Shown: positions 53,859 to 62,711 of the stretch, piece by piece
How the letters are laid out: every line of letters begins with the position of its first letter
Numbering within the stretch: the stretch's first letter is position 1
Assembly (NCBI GenBank): GCA_002015125.1
Contig: MUYB01000035.1
Span: 1 to 62,711 of the forward strand
DNA from: [Haemophilus] felis
Lineage (GTDB): Bacteria; Pseudomonadota; Gammaproteobacteria; Enterobacterales; Pasteurellaceae
DNA length: 62,711 bases
Direction of reading: 5' to 3'
The notes under the pieces: model-generated
What the model saw: only the letters and a program-made list of their open reading frames with translations
Database searches by the model: none
Told to the model about the DNA's origin: nothing
Made by a program: the position numbers and the translations under genes

Positions 53859-54923
53859 TTACTGCGCAAGTTGTTTTAGATAGGGAGCCATATAGGAAAG
53901 CGCCGAATAATAAGCTTCACATAATTGATTATGCGGTTCGCCAAAGCCCTGCACACTGCGATGTTTTGGACAACCGCCATGACAAGCAAATTGGAACTGA
54001 CATTGTTGACAACGCTGTGAAAGATTAGATTTCATTAGGCCAAATTTTTGTTGTTGAGAGGAATAGGTAATATCTAACAATGGCGTTTCAATTAGATTAC
54101 CGATTTTATATTCAGGATAAACATAATGATCGCAACTATAAATATCACCATTTTGTTCAATCACCATTTGATCGCCACAATAACGACGGAAAATACATAA
54201 ACTCGGCTGAAAGCCTAAAAAAGCCATTAACCATTGCTCAATAAATTGCACACCGATTTTGCCAATGTCATTGGGATACCATTGTTTAAAAATATCAATC
54301 ATCATTTGACCATAATCTTTTGCGCTCGCCTGCTGAGAATAATCGCCCATTAGTGGAATAAACTGCATATAAGTAGAGCCAATAGATTTCAGGAAAGCAT
54401 AAATTTCCGCCCCATATTCAACATTTTTTTGATGAACAACGGTTAAAGTATTAAAGCTTACTTGATATTTTTTGAGATTTTCTAATCCCTCCATCACCTG
54501 CTTAAAGGTTCCTTTTTGGCTTTTGGTAACACGATAAGCATCATGTAAATGTTGAGGTCCGTCGATAGAAAGGCCTACTAGGAATTGATGTTGTTGTAAA
54601 AATTGACACCAATTTTCATCTAACAACACGCCATTTGTTTGCAGTGCATTATAAATTTTCTTGCCATTGGCATATTTCTGTTGAAGCGCTACCGCTTTTT
54701 CATAAAAATCCAAACCAGCTAGCGTCGGTTCACCGCCCTGCCAAAGAAATGTAATCTCTTTTTGCGGAGCATTATGTAGATATTGCTGAATATAGCGTTC
54801 AAGCACATCATCGTTCATTCGACGCTGATTCAGATGAGGTTTTTCTAGATAAAAGCAGTAAGTGCAATCCAAATTACAAATGGATCCCGTGGGCTTTGCC
54901 ATTAATTGAAACATTTTATTCAT
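53859..54923 (-). CDS. Anaerobic sulfatase-maturating radical SAM enzyme
   Basis: Radical SAM/SPASM enzyme (354 residues) that converts an active-site Cys (or Ser) of sulfatases to formylglycine in the cytoplasm without oxygen. It starts MFQLMAKPTGSICN and has the CNLDCTYCFYLEK cluster motif. The SPASM cysteines follow (CIFRRYCGD, CDHYVYPEY, CQQCQFQFACHGGCPKHR). It is separated from tctC only by the CRP region. The regulator gene lies 59 bases upstream on the same strand. Confidence 0.92.
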   Translation of the reverse strand: MNKMFQLMAKPTGSICNLDCTYCFYLEKPHLNQRRMNDDVLERYIQQYLHNAPQKEITFLWQGGEPTLAGLDFYEKAVALQQKYANGKKIYNALQTNGVLLDENWCQFLQQHQFLVGLSIDGPQHLHDAYRVTKSQKGTFKQVMEGLENLKKYQVSFNTLTVVHQKNVEYGAEIYAFLKSIGSTYMQFIPLMGDYSQQASAKDYGQMMIDIFKQWYPNDIGKIGVQFIEQWLMAFLGFQPSLCIFRRYCGDQMVIEQNGDIYSCDHYVYPEYKIGNLIETPLLDITYSSQQQKFGLMKSNLSQRCQQCQFQFACHGGCPKHRSVQGFGEPHNQLCEAYYSALSYMAPYLKQLAQ

Positions 54924-54982
54924 TCAGACTCCAATACAGATTTTACCTATCACATAAAAATATCTTTAGACTCTTGCTATTA

Positions 54983-55744
54983 CTAGATTAATGATAAACA
55001 CACATCCATACTTTTGATCTTTTCTTGAACATTAGCCAACAGATGTTTATCACAAATAATACGATCGAAATTATCTAATGAATAAAGATGAAATGTCGCT
55101 ACTTTTCCATATTTAGAAGAATCGGTCACTAAAATATTTTTTTGACTCACTTGCAAAATAGCACGTTTAACTGGAATTTTTTGCTCATCTGGTGTAGTCA
55201 ATCCTTGTAAATTCCATGACGAAGTAGAGATAAAAGACACATCAATAGAAAGACTGCGTAAAAATTGTGCTGTAAGCTCTCCAACAGAAGAGTGATTTTC
55301 TTTACAAATTCGCCCCCCCGTGTGAATCACTTCACAATGTGCATTCTCAATTAAGAAATTTGCAATAACAAAATCATTAGTGATGATAAGTAAATCATCT
55401 CTATGGCTAATATGTTTGGCAATTTGTAGCGTGGTCGTGCCTGCATCTAAATACACAGTCGAATTTTGCGGAATGTGTTTGGCAGCTTCAATACCAATTT
55501 GTTGTTTTTCAGAATGAAATAACAATGATTTATCATCATGTGTAGGCTCTACTACCAAACGTTCAAGTAACTGCACACCACCTGACACAGAAACAACTTT
55601 ACCTAACTCCTCTAATTTTTGGATATCTCGACGAATGGTCATATGAGAGACATTCATCATCTCTACCAATTTAGCAATGCTAACAATTCCCTCTTGCTGG
55701 ATAAAAAACAGTATTTTTTTTTGCCGTTCTGCAGGAATCAACAT
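54983..55744 (-). CDS. DeoR-family transcriptional regulator
   Basis: Repressor-type regulator of 253 residues. The N-terminal DeoR helix-turn-helix is visible (IAKLVEMMNVSHMTIRRDIQKLEE), and the sugar-phosphate-sensing domain has VYLDAGTTTLQIAKHI and ITNDFVIANFLI. It is divergent from ltnD, so it likely controls the ltn/otn operon and possibly the maturase downstream. It corresponds in position to the regulator of the H. influenzae ltnD block. Confidence 0.9.
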   Translation of the reverse strand: MLIPAERQKKILFFIQQEGIVSIAKLVEMMNVSHMTIRRDIQKLEELGKVVSVSGGVQLLERLVVEPTHDDKSLLFHSEKQQIGIEAAKHIPQNSTVYLDAGTTTLQIAKHISHRDDLLIITNDFVIANFLIENAHCEVIHTGGRICKENHSSVGELTAQFLRSLSIDVSFISTSSWNLQGLTTPDEQKIPVKRAILQVSQKNILVTDSSKYGKVATFHLYSLDNFDRIICDKHLLANVQEKIKSMDVCLSLI

Positions 55745-55855
55745 AATCCATACCTCAAAGTAAAATTCGTGGATTAATTATACAAGTAATAGGATTTTTT
55801 CACATGGTTAAATTCAAACATAATTTAACAAAAAGTAACAACAAATGTTAATTTT

Positions 55856-55871
55856 TGTGACAAACATCTCA
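55856..55871. promoter_or_regulatory. candidate CRP site upstream of ltnD
   Basis: TGTGACAAACATCTCA matches the CRP half-sites at nine of ten positions and is flanked by TTTT and GATTT. It lies 52 bases before ltnD in the divergent control region. Confidence 0.6.
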
Positions 55872-55922
55872 GATTTAAAATGAAAATATAAATAGAATAT
55901 ATTCAAAACCTATGGAGGAAAT

Positions 55923-56831
55923 ATGAACACAACACAATATTCAGTCGCCATCATTGGACTTGGCGCGATGGGAATGGGAGCTGCTGAAAGCTGCATTAAC
56001 GCAGGTTTAACTACTTATGGTGTAGATTTAAATACCACAGCACTCAATCAGCTACAAAGTAAAGGGGCAAAAGCAGTGAGCCAAGATGCAAGAGACTTTG
56101 CTAAAGAGATCGATGCCGTGTTACTTCTTGTGGTAAATGCAAAACAAGTGGACTCCATTTTATTTGGAGAAAACGGGCTTGCTAACCATTTAAAACCCAA
56201 TACAGCCGTGATGATTTCATCCACAATTTCTGCTCAAGATGCACAAAAATTCTCACAAAAATTAACAGAGTATGGATTACTCATGTTAGATGCTCCGGTT
56301 TCTGGTGGCGCTGCAAAAGCGGCAAAAGGAGAAATGACCGTTATGGCATCAGGAGAACAAAAGGCATTCGATAAATTACAACCAGTTTTAAATGCGGTGG
56401 CAAGAAAAGTTTACAACATTGGCAAAGAGATTGGCTTAGGGTCAACGGTGAAAATTGTACATCAATTGTTAGCTGGTGTGCATATTGCTGCTGGTGCCGA
56501 AGCGATGGCGCTAGCGGCTAAAGCAGGTATCCCTCTTGATTTAATGTATGACGTAGTCACTAATGCTGCTGGTAATTCTTGGATGTTTGAGAATCGCATG
56601 AAACACGTTGTAGAGGGCGATTACACGCCATTATCTATGGTAGATATTTTTGTGAAAGATCTGGGATTAGTTTCTGATACAGCGAGGTCTTTGAAATTTC
56701 CATTACCACTAGCAAGTACCGCATTCAATATGTTCACCCAAGCAAGTAATGCAGGCTATGGTAAAGAAGATGATAGCGCTGTCATCAAAATTTTTGATGG
56801 CATTCAATTGCCTAAAAAAGGAGAAAAATAA
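55923..56831 (+). CDS. ltnD: L-threonate dehydrogenase
   Basis: NAD-dependent beta-hydroxyacid dehydrogenase oxidising L-threonate to 2-oxo-tetronate. The 302-residue protein has the nucleotide-binding IIGLGAMGMGAAES, substrate loop DAPVSGGAAKAAKGEMT and the catalytic lysine region GLGSTVKIVHQLLAG. GGAGG precedes the ATG. First gene of a tight four-gene run. Confidence 0.9.
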   Translation: MNTTQYSVAIIGLGAMGMGAAESCINAGLTTYGVDLNTTALNQLQSKGAKAVSQDARDFAKEIDAVLLLVVNAKQVDSILFGENGLANHLKPNTAVMISSTISAQDAQKFSQKLTEYGLLMLDAPVSGGAAKAAKGEMTVMASGEQKAFDKLQPVLNAVARKVYNIGKEIGLGSTVKIVHQLLAGVHIAAGAEAMALAAKAGIPLDLMYDVVTNAAGNSWMFENRMKHVVEGDYTPLSMVDIFVKDLGLVSDTARSLKFPLPLASTAFNMFTQASNAGYGKEDDSAVIKIFDGIQLPKKGEK

Positions 56832-56832
56832 G

Positions 56833-58074
56833 ATGTTAGGAATTATTGCTGATGATTTTACCGGCGCTAGCGATATTGCTAGTTTTCTTGTGGAAAATGG
56901 TTTAAACACAATTCAAATGAATGGGGTTCCTTCATCCCCACTCACCACAAAAGTTGACGCGATTGTGATTAGCTTAAAATCTCGTTCTAACCCTGTGGGT
57001 GACGCCATCGCACAATCACTTAATGCCTTAGATTGGTTAAAAACGAATGGCTGTGATCAATTCTACTTTAAATACTGCTCCACTTTCGATAGCACCGAAA
57101 AAGGCAATATCGGTCCTGTTACAGATGCCTTACTGGATCAATTAGAAGAAAATTTCACCATTATCTGCCCTGCGCTGCCTATCAATGGTCGAACTATTTT
57201 CAATGGTTATTTATTTGTTGGACAAGCCTTACTTAATGAATCAGGTATGCAAAACCATCCAATTACCCCAATGAAAGATGCCAATCTTGTTCGTTTAATG
57301 GATAAACAAGCTAAAGGCAAAACAGGGTTGGTAAGTTATGTCGATTTAATGAAAGGCGCAGATTTCGTTAAAGAACGTTTTGCAACCTTGAGACAACAAG
57401 GCTATCGCTATGCTGTTATTGACTCCGTAGATAACTCACAACTTGCCGTACTCGCTGAAGCTATTGCCGATTTTAAATTAGTCACTGGTGGTTCTGGTTT
57501 AGCGGCTTATATGGCTGCACGCTTAAGCAAAGGACAAAAAAGCACAAATGCTTTAGTACCTAATAAAGCATCAAGCGTTGTGTTATCTGGTTCCTGTTCT
57601 GTCATGACAAATAAACAAGTAGCTCAATACGCTAAAAAAGCGCCACATATTTATCTTGATGTAGAACAAAGTTTGTCCAACCCACAGTATGCTGAGGAAC
57701 TTACTCAGTGGGTGCTAAACCACATTGATCACGAGTTCGCACCAATGGTATATGCAACCGTCGCTGCAGATAAATTAAAGGAAATTCAACAAACATTTGG
57801 CGCAGAAAAAGCCAGCCAAGCCATTGAACACACCTTTGCTAAATTAGCTCAAAATTTATACCAAGCAGGGGTTAAAAATTTCATTACCGCTGGTGGAGAA
57901 ACTTCAAGCATTGTGGTTCAACAACTTGGTTTTAGTGGTTTTCATATCGGCAAACAAATTGCTCCCGGCGTCCCTTGGTTAAAAGCACTCGAATCGGATG
58001 TGTACTTAGCACTTAAATCAGGCAATTTTGGTGATGAAGAATTTTTCACTGTAGCGCAAGGAATGTTCCTATGA
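56833..58074 (+). CDS. otnK: 2-oxo-tetronate kinase (four-carbon acid sugar kinase)
   Basis: Kinase of the DUF1537 family phosphorylating 2-oxo-tetronate on O-4. The 413-residue protein begins MLGIIADDFTGASDIASFL and has FKYCSTFDSTEKGNIGPV and the C-terminal ITAGGETSSIVVQQLGF. The start at 56833 follows the ltnD stop by one base; an upstream in-frame ATG lies inside ltnD. Its own stop overlaps otnC (ATGA). Confidence 0.92.
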   Translation: MLGIIADDFTGASDIASFLVENGLNTIQMNGVPSSPLTTKVDAIVISLKSRSNPVGDAIAQSLNALDWLKTNGCDQFYFKYCSTFDSTEKGNIGPVTDALLDQLEENFTIICPALPINGRTIFNGYLFVGQALLNESGMQNHPITPMKDANLVRLMDKQAKGKTGLVSYVDLMKGADFVKERFATLRQQGYRYAVIDSVDNSQLAVLAEAIADFKLVTGGSGLAAYMAARLSKGQKSTNALVPNKASSVVLSGSCSVMTNKQVAQYAKKAPHIYLDVEQSLSNPQYAEELTQWVLNHIDHEFAPMVYATVAADKLKEIQQTFGAEKASQAIEHTFAKLAQNLYQAGVKNFITAGGETSSIVVQQLGFSGFHIGKQIAPGVPWLKALESDVYLALKSGNFGDEEFFTVAQGMFL

Positions 58075-58703
58075 CCGAATTAGAACAAAAAATTGAAATG
58101 GTGAACTTGGCTCGTTCACTATTCGAGCGAGGATACACTGTCGGCGGTGCGGGAAATTTATCTGTGCGTTTAGATGATAAGCGAATCTTAGTCACACCAA
58201 CAGGATCTTCCTTAGGTCGCCTACAAGCTGAAAGATTGTCAGTCTTAGATTTACAAGGAAATCATTTATCAGGTGATAAGCCATCGAAAGAAGCTATCTT
58301 TCATCTTGCAATGTATGAAAAGAACCCAGATTGTAATGCAATAGTTCACTTACATTCTACCTATCTAACGGCGCTATCCTGTTTAGAAAATTTAAACTAT
58401 GACAATGCAATGCAAGCATTTACTCCTTATTACGTAATGCGAGTTGGACAGTTAGCCGTCATCCCCTATTACAAACCTGGCGATCCTAATATTGCACGAG
58501 AATTGGGAGAGCGAGCCTTACAAGGTAAAGCTTTTTTATTAGCTAATCATGGCGTTGTAGTCACAGGTAAGGATCTCATTGACGCTGTAGATAATACGGA
58601 AGAGCTTGAAGAAACTGCAAAACTCTATTTCATTTTACAAGGACAGAAAATTCGATACTTAACCGAAAATGAAGTTCAAGAACTCAAAAACAGGGGGAAA
58701 TAA
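58071..58703 (+). CDS. otnC: 3-oxo-tetronate 4-phosphate decarboxylase
   Basis: Class II aldolase/adducin-family enzyme (210 residues) cleaving the phosphorylated oxo-acid to DHAP and CO2. Family signs are [18 protein letters not shown], the metal histidines in IVHLHSTY, and [10 protein letters not shown]. Overlaps otnK by 4 bases. Confidence 0.9.
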   Translation: MTELEQKIEMVNLARSLFERGYTVGGAGNLSVRLDDKRILVTPTGSSLGRLQAERLSVLDLQGNHLSGDKPSKEAIFHLAMYEKNPDCNAIVHLHSTYLTALSCLENLNYDNAMQAFTPYYVMRVGQLAVIPYYKPGDPNIARELGERALQGKAFLLANHGVVVTGKDLIDAVDNTEELEETAKLYFILQGQKIRYLTENEVQELKNRGK

Positions 58704-58705
58704 AG

Positions 58706-59482
58706 ATGCCAAAATTCGCTGCTAACTTAACCATGATGTTTACTGACGTACCTTTCTTAGATCGTTTTAAAGCTGCGGCTGAGGCAGGTTTCAAATATGT
58801 AGAATTTTTGTGGCCATATGATTATCCAGTAGAAACGTTAAAAGAAAAACTTGAGCAATACGGATTGCAACAAGTGCTTTTTAACACTTCAGCTGGCGAT
58901 ATTAATGCTGGAGAATGGGGACGCGCAGCCATTCCCAATCGAGAAGCAGATGCGAAAAAAGATATTGATTTAGCACTGGAATACGCTATCTCATTAAACT
59001 GTCCCAATGTTCATATTATGGCAGCAGTTGTACCAAAAGGAGCAAATAAAGAAGAATACAAACAAACCTTTGTGAAAAATCTTCGTTATGCCGCAGATAA
59101 ATTTAAACCTTATGGTATCCGCATATGTTTAGAAGCATTGAGTCCACAGGTAAAACCTAATTACCTACTAAAAAGCCAGTTAGACACTTTAGAAATTGTG
59201 GAATTGGTGAACAAAGATAATGTATTTATCCAACTTGACTACTTCCATGCTCAAAATGTCGATGGCAATTTATCTCAACTTACTTGCCGTCTAAAAGACA
59301 AAATTGCACACATTCAAATTGCCTCTGTCCCAGATCGCCATGAACCAGATGAGGGTGAGGTGAACTACCCTTATTTATTCAATAAATTAGATGAAATAGG
59401 TTATCACGGCGTGATTGGCTGTGAATACAAACCTCGCGAAGAAACTATCTCTGGCTTAGGTTGGCTTAAACCGTATAAATAA
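58706..59482 (+). CDS. otnI: 2-oxo-tetronate isomerase
   Basis: TIM-barrel enzyme of the hydroxypyruvate isomerase family interconverting 2-oxo- and 3-oxo-tetronate (258 residues). Seen features are the start [11 protein letters not shown], the glutamate in CLEALSPQ, the aspartate/histidine in QLDYFHAQ and the final GCEYKP glutamate. It follows otnC by two bases. Confidence 0.9.
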   Translation: MPKFAANLTMMFTDVPFLDRFKAAAEAGFKYVEFLWPYDYPVETLKEKLEQYGLQQVLFNTSAGDINAGEWGRAAIPNREADAKKDIDLALEYAISLNCPNVHIMAAVVPKGANKEEYKQTFVKNLRYAADKFKPYGIRICLEALSPQVKPNYLLKSQLDTLEIVELVNKDNVFIQLDYFHAQNVDGNLSQLTCRLKDKIAHIQIASVPDRHEPDEGEVNYPYLFNKLDEIGYHGVIGCEYKPREETISGLGWLKPYK

Positions 59483-59502
59483 ATTTTATCTTTAACGTGA
59501 AG

Positions 59503-59530
59503 TGCCCTCTTTTTTGGGGTAGGGCATTTT
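59503..59530 (+). terminator. hairpin between otnI and denD
   Basis: TGCCCT pairs with AGGGCA around a T-rich loop and TTTT follows. It may partly separate ltnD-otnI from denD-gntP. Confidence 0.55.
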
Positions 59531-59596
59531 ACATCCTTAAAACGCAAATCTGAATAAATTATATACAGAAATGCTATTAAATTTCAGGAGAAAACT

Positions 59597-60541
59597 ATGA
59601 AAATTGTGATCACTGGTGGACAAGGTTTTTTAGGGCAACGCCTAGCAAAGGCTTTATTATCGTCCGATATTAAATTGTCTGAACTCGTGCTTATTGATGT
59701 TATCAAACCAATTGCACCCAATAATGATCCTCGTGTGCGTTGCATTGAAATGGATTTACGCAAAGCGGAGGGGATTGATCAAGTTATTGATGAAAAAACA
59801 GATGCTATTTTCCATTTAGCTGCAATTGTTAGTAGTCACGCAGAACAAGATCCTGATCTTGGATATGAAATCAATTTTTTAGCTACTCGCAATCTGCTAG
59901 AAGTATGTCGACAAAAAAATCCTCACATTCGCTTTATTTTCAGCAGTTCCCTTGCTGTATATGGAGGAGAATTGCCAGCAATCATTGAAGATCATACTGC
60001 GGTGACGCCACAATCTACTTATGGTGCGCAAAAAGCAATGTGTGAGTTGTTTATCAACGATTATAGCCGTAAAGGTTTTGTTGATGGCATTGTGCTTCGT
60101 TTGCCAACCATTTGTATTCGTTCAGGCAAACCCAATAAAGCGGCCTCTTCTTTTGTAAGTAGCATCATGCGCGAGCCACTCAATGGTGAAACAGCGGTTT
60201 GCCCTGTTTCAGAAAAACTTAACTTGTGGTTATCTAGCCCAAATACAGTTATCAACAATTTTATTCATGCCCTCACTCTTCCTTCTTTACCAACAAGAAG
60301 CTGGCACGTTATCAATCTACCTGGTTTTACCATAAGCATAGAACAAATGTTATCCGATTTGGCACAAATTAAAGGGCAAGAAATCTTAAACTTAGTGAAA
60401 TTCGAATTTGACGAAAATATCAACAATATCGTCGCGAGTTGGCCAGCAGAGATTAATTGTAAACAAGCCTTAACTCTCGGATTTAGTGCGGATAAAACAT
60501 TTATTGATGTTATTCAACAATTCATTCAATGTGATATGTAA
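59597..60541 (+). CDS. denD: D-erythronate dehydrogenase
   Basis: Extended short-chain dehydrogenase (314 residues) feeding D-erythronate into the same oxo-tetronate pathway. It has ITGGQGFLGQRLAKAL, the SSSLAVYGG segment and the catalytic YGAQK. GGAG lies before the ATG. Function rests on family and operon context. Confidence 0.87.
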   Translation: MKIVITGGQGFLGQRLAKALLSSDIKLSELVLIDVIKPIAPNNDPRVRCIEMDLRKAEGIDQVIDEKTDAIFHLAAIVSSHAEQDPDLGYEINFLATRNLLEVCRQKNPHIRFIFSSSLAVYGGELPAIIEDHTAVTPQSTYGAQKAMCELFINDYSRKGFVDGIVLRLPTICIRSGKPNKAASSFVSSIMREPLNGETAVCPVSEKLNLWLSSPNTVINNFIHALTLPSLPTRSWHVINLPGFTISIEQMLSDLAQIKGQEILNLVKFEFDENINNIVASWPAEINCKQALTLGFSADKTFIDVIQQFIQCDM

Positions 60542-60552
60542 AGGAGATCTCT

Positions 60553-62031
60553 ATGTTCGGTTTACCAATCCCTATTGTAGGGTTACTTGTTGCAGTTTTC
60601 GTATTAGTTATTTTAGTGTTAAGAACACGTGTTCATGCTTTTATTGCTATGCTAATAGCATCGGCTATTGCAGGTCTTATTGGCGGCATGAGCGTTGATG
60701 GAACATTAAGTGCGATCACCAAAGGATTTGGCGGTACATTAGGCGGCATCGGCATTGTTATCGGCTTAGGTGTTATGATGGGAAGTATTTTAGAAGTCTC
60801 TGGCGCCGCCGAAAAAATGGCATATAGTTTCATCAAATTTCTAGGTAAGAAAAAAGAGGAATGGGCACTTGCTATTACTGGTTATATTGTAAGTATCCCT
60901 ATTTTCGTTGATTCAGCGTTTATTATTCTCTATCCAGTCGCAAAAGCTCTTGCAAAAAATGGTAAACGCTCGCTTTTAACCTTAGGGGTGGCGCTAGCGG
61001 GGGGCTTAGTCGTAACTCACCACACTGTACCACCAACACCAGGTCCATTAGGTGTAGCAGGATTATTTGGCGTTGATATTGGTGCAATGTTATTAGTGGG
61101 AATGGGTATGGCAATAATCCCAGTAATTGGTATCGTGTTATATGCGAAATGGTTAGATAAAAAATACCCAACATTTAACCAAGAAGTTTTCACCCAAGAA
61201 GAATTAAAACAAAAATATGATGACTACATTGAAAGTCGTGAGAAAAAAGACTTACCAAGTTTAGGATTGTCTTTACTTCCAATTCTTCTTCCTATTGGTT
61301 TAATTTTCATCAAAGCTATTCTCGGTTTGATGGCAAAATCTACACCAGCTCTAACCGAAAATACCTTATACCAAGTGTTCAATTTCATTGGTCACCCAAT
61401 GATTGCGTTGGCAATTAGTGTATTAGTTGCTGTATATACACTTTTACCACATACAGATAAAAATACGACTGCACTTCATCTTGAAGAAGGTGTAAAAACA
61501 GCAGGTATTATCCTTTTAGTAACTGGTGCTGGCGGTGCACTAGGTGCGGTATTGCGTGATAGTGGTGCAGGAAAACAGCTAGCTGAACAAGTTGCTACAC
61601 TACCTATTTCACCAATTCTCATTCCATTTATTGTGTCAACGTTGGTACGTTTTATTCAGGGTTCAGGCACAGTGGCGATGATCACAGCAGCATCCATTTC
61701 AGCACCTATTCTGGCACAAATACCGGGGGTAAATATGTTGTTAGCCGCTCAAGCTGCGACCATGGGTTCCTTATTCTTCGGCTACTTTAACGACAGCCTA
61801 TTTTGGGTAGTTAATCGAATGATGGGAATTAATGATGTGAAAAAACAAATGATTGTTTGGTCCGTTCCAACCACAATCGCTTGGGCAGCTGGCGGCAGTA
61901 TGGTTATTTTATGTAATCTTATTTGGGGTAATGATGGATCACTTCTAGATCTACTACTCCCTCTAGGTGTTTTAGCTTTAATTCTCGTCTACGTTAATGT
62001 TCAAAGTAAAAAATGTAGCACTAAACTTTAA
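60553..62031 (+). CDS. GntP-family acid-sugar permease
   Basis: Inner-membrane transporter of 492 residues with about 12-14 helices, of the gluconate permease (GntP) family: TKGFGGTLGGIGIVIGLGVM, HHTVPPTPGPLGVAGLFG, IQGSGTVAMITAASI and GYFNDSLFWVVNRMMG. It lies 11 bases after denD, so it probably imports threonate, erythronate or a similar acid. An IS begins about 36 bases past its stop. Confidence 0.92.
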   Translation: MFGLPIPIVGLLVAVFVLVILVLRTRVHAFIAMLIASAIAGLIGGMSVDGTLSAITKGFGGTLGGIGIVIGLGVMMGSILEVSGAAEKMAYSFIKFLGKKKEEWALAITGYIVSIPIFVDSAFIILYPVAKALAKNGKRSLLTLGVALAGGLVVTHHTVPPTPGPLGVAGLFGVDIGAMLLVGMGMAIIPVIGIVLYAKWLDKKYPTFNQEVFTQEELKQKYDDYIESREKKDLPSLGLSLLPILLPIGLIFIKAILGLMAKSTPALTENTLYQVFNFIGHPMIALAISVLVAVYTLLPHTDKNTTALHLEEGVKTAGIILLVTGAGGALGAVLRDSGAGKQLAEQVATLPISPILIPFIVSTLVRFIQGSGTVAMITAASISAPILAQIPGVNMLLAAQAATMGSLFFGYFNDSLFWVVNRMMGINDVKKQMIVWSVPTTIAWAAGGSMVILCNLIWGNDGSLLDLLLPLGVLALILVYVNVQSKKCSTKL

Positions 62032-62065
62032 TTTTCAATAAATATTAAATAGCAACAAGATCTGA

Positions 62066-62711
62066 TCTGACCCCAAAAAGTTAGACTGTTATTTTAAGGA
62101 CTGTGTTCTGTATTGTACAGGGCTCAGTCCTTTTAGTTTGAGTTGAATTCGCTCTTCGTTGTAATAACGCACATAGTCTTTAATCGCTTGCTCAAGTTCG
62201 TTAATACTATTGAAGGATTTTCCATGAAAACATTCTGTTTTCAAGCGTCCAAAAAAGCTTTCCATCGCCGCATTGTCGAGACAATTTCCTTTTCTCGACA
62301 TACTTTGTTGGATACCGTTGGCTTTCAAGATGGCTTGATAGCCCCGCATTTGATATTGCCAGCCCTGGTCTGAATGTAGTATCGGCTTTGCATTTTTTGG
62401 CAGCTTTCTGACCGCTTGTAGTAACATCTGTTGCACTTGATAGAAATTCGGGCTGCGGCTGAGATGGTAAGCAATAATCTCATTGTTAAAACAACCCAAA
62501 ATCGGTGAAAAATACAGCTTTTCGTCTTTAACCCTAAACTCCGTCACATCCGTCAGCCATTTTTGTGCTGGTTTTGTGGCGTTAAAGTCCCGTTGCAATT
62601 GGTTCGGGGCGATTTTTCCCACTTCCCCTTTGTAAGAGCGGTATGTCCGTCTTTTACTTGGTAAGACTTGCAATCCCATTTCCTGTATCAGCCGTTGTAC
62701 CCGTTTGTGAT
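62066..62711 (-). mobile_element. IS3-family (IS150-like) insertion sequence, truncated by the window
   Basis: The end near 62066-62087 reads CTGACCCCAAAAAGTTAGAC, typical of terminal repeats in the IS150 group, and is followed at once by a transposase gene reading leftward. The other end lies beyond the window, so the full length and target duplication cannot be seen. Confidence 0.82.
62089..62711 (-). CDS. IS3-family transposase OrfB (partial)
   Basis: DDE integrase-core transposase entering from the right edge. The frame is open from 62711 (HKRVQRLIQEMGLQ...) to TAA at 62089. The three catalytic acids are visible in WLTDVTEF, LHSDQGWQY and NAAMESFFGRLK, and the C-terminus is YYNEERIQLKLKGLSPVQYR. 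The N-terminal part and OrfA are outside the window. It is intact as far as seen. Confidence 0.92.
   Translation of the reverse strand, partial: HKRVQRLIQEMGLQVLPSKRRTYRSYKGEVGKIAPNQLQRDFNATKPAQKWLTDVTEFRVKDEKLYFSPILGCFNNEIIAYHLSRSPNFYQVQQMLLQAVRKLPKNAKPILHSDQGWQYQMRGYQAILKANGIQQSMSRKGNCLDNAAMESFFGRLKTECFHGKSFNSINELEQAIKDYVRYYNEERIQLKLKGLSPVQYRTQSLK

Overview
The window is ordinary chromosome of a Pasteurellaceae bacterium (Haemophilus / Aggregatibacter / Avibacterium type). The evidence is AT-rich coding DNA, perfect copies of the Hin-type uptake sequence AAGTGCGGT, and gene blocks I recognise from Haemophilus influenzae: fdhD-fdxGHI-fdhE, mlaFEDCB-ibaG-murA, lysS-prfB-dsbC-recJ-mtnN, grpE/nadK/recN, and the regulator-ltnD-otnK-otnC-otnI-denD-gntP block. 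I cannot fix the species. There is no rRNA, tRNA, CRISPR array or prophage that I can see, and no gene-free stretch over 300 bases.

Layout. 1-7.5 kb: end of an unrecognised gene, a 56-bp near-perfect palindrome, lysO, purA, alr, dnaB, uvrD (with LexA box). 7.5-14.2 kb: formate dehydrogenase-N locus, with fdxG read through an in-frame UGA as selenocysteine. 14.2-19 kb: the Mla phospholipid transport operon with ibaG and murA. 19-25.5 kb: ycgL, rnb, fabI, a Nif3-like protein, a methyltransferase with a Lys/Ala tail, and a lone CMP-sialic acid synthetase. 25.6-35 kb: lysS, prfB (programmed frameshift), dsbC, recJ, mtnN, mnmC, fabB. 35-43.4 kb: tcyP, grpE, nadK, a deleted nicotinamide phosphoribosyltransferase (nadV) remnant, an hvfDABC copper-peptide (RiPP) operon, and recN (LexA box). 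43.6-49.2 kb: a very short YadA-type trimeric autotransporter, msrPQ, sodA, maeB. 49.3-62 kb: an accessory catabolic region. 62.07 kb to the end: an IS3-family (IS150-like) insertion sequence running off the edge.

The most interesting region is 49.3-62 kb. One half is tctC-tctB-tctA-sulfatase, behind a perfect CRP palindrome, with an anaerobic sulfatase-maturating radical SAM enzyme. The other half is a DeoR-type regulator and the divergent four-carbon sugar-acid (threonate/erythronate) pathway. The sulfatase has no signal peptide, so the sulfated substrate must be imported before desulfation. Together the genes look like a route for taking up a sulfated, carboxylated compound and using its carbon; the substrate is unknown.

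Two other points stand out. The hvfA precursor carries exact 57-bp tandem repeats encoding paired EGKC modification sites. The nadV remnant keeps only the two ends of the gene, which suggests an ancestor that could use nicotinamide and a present dependence on NAD (V factor) unless another copy exists.
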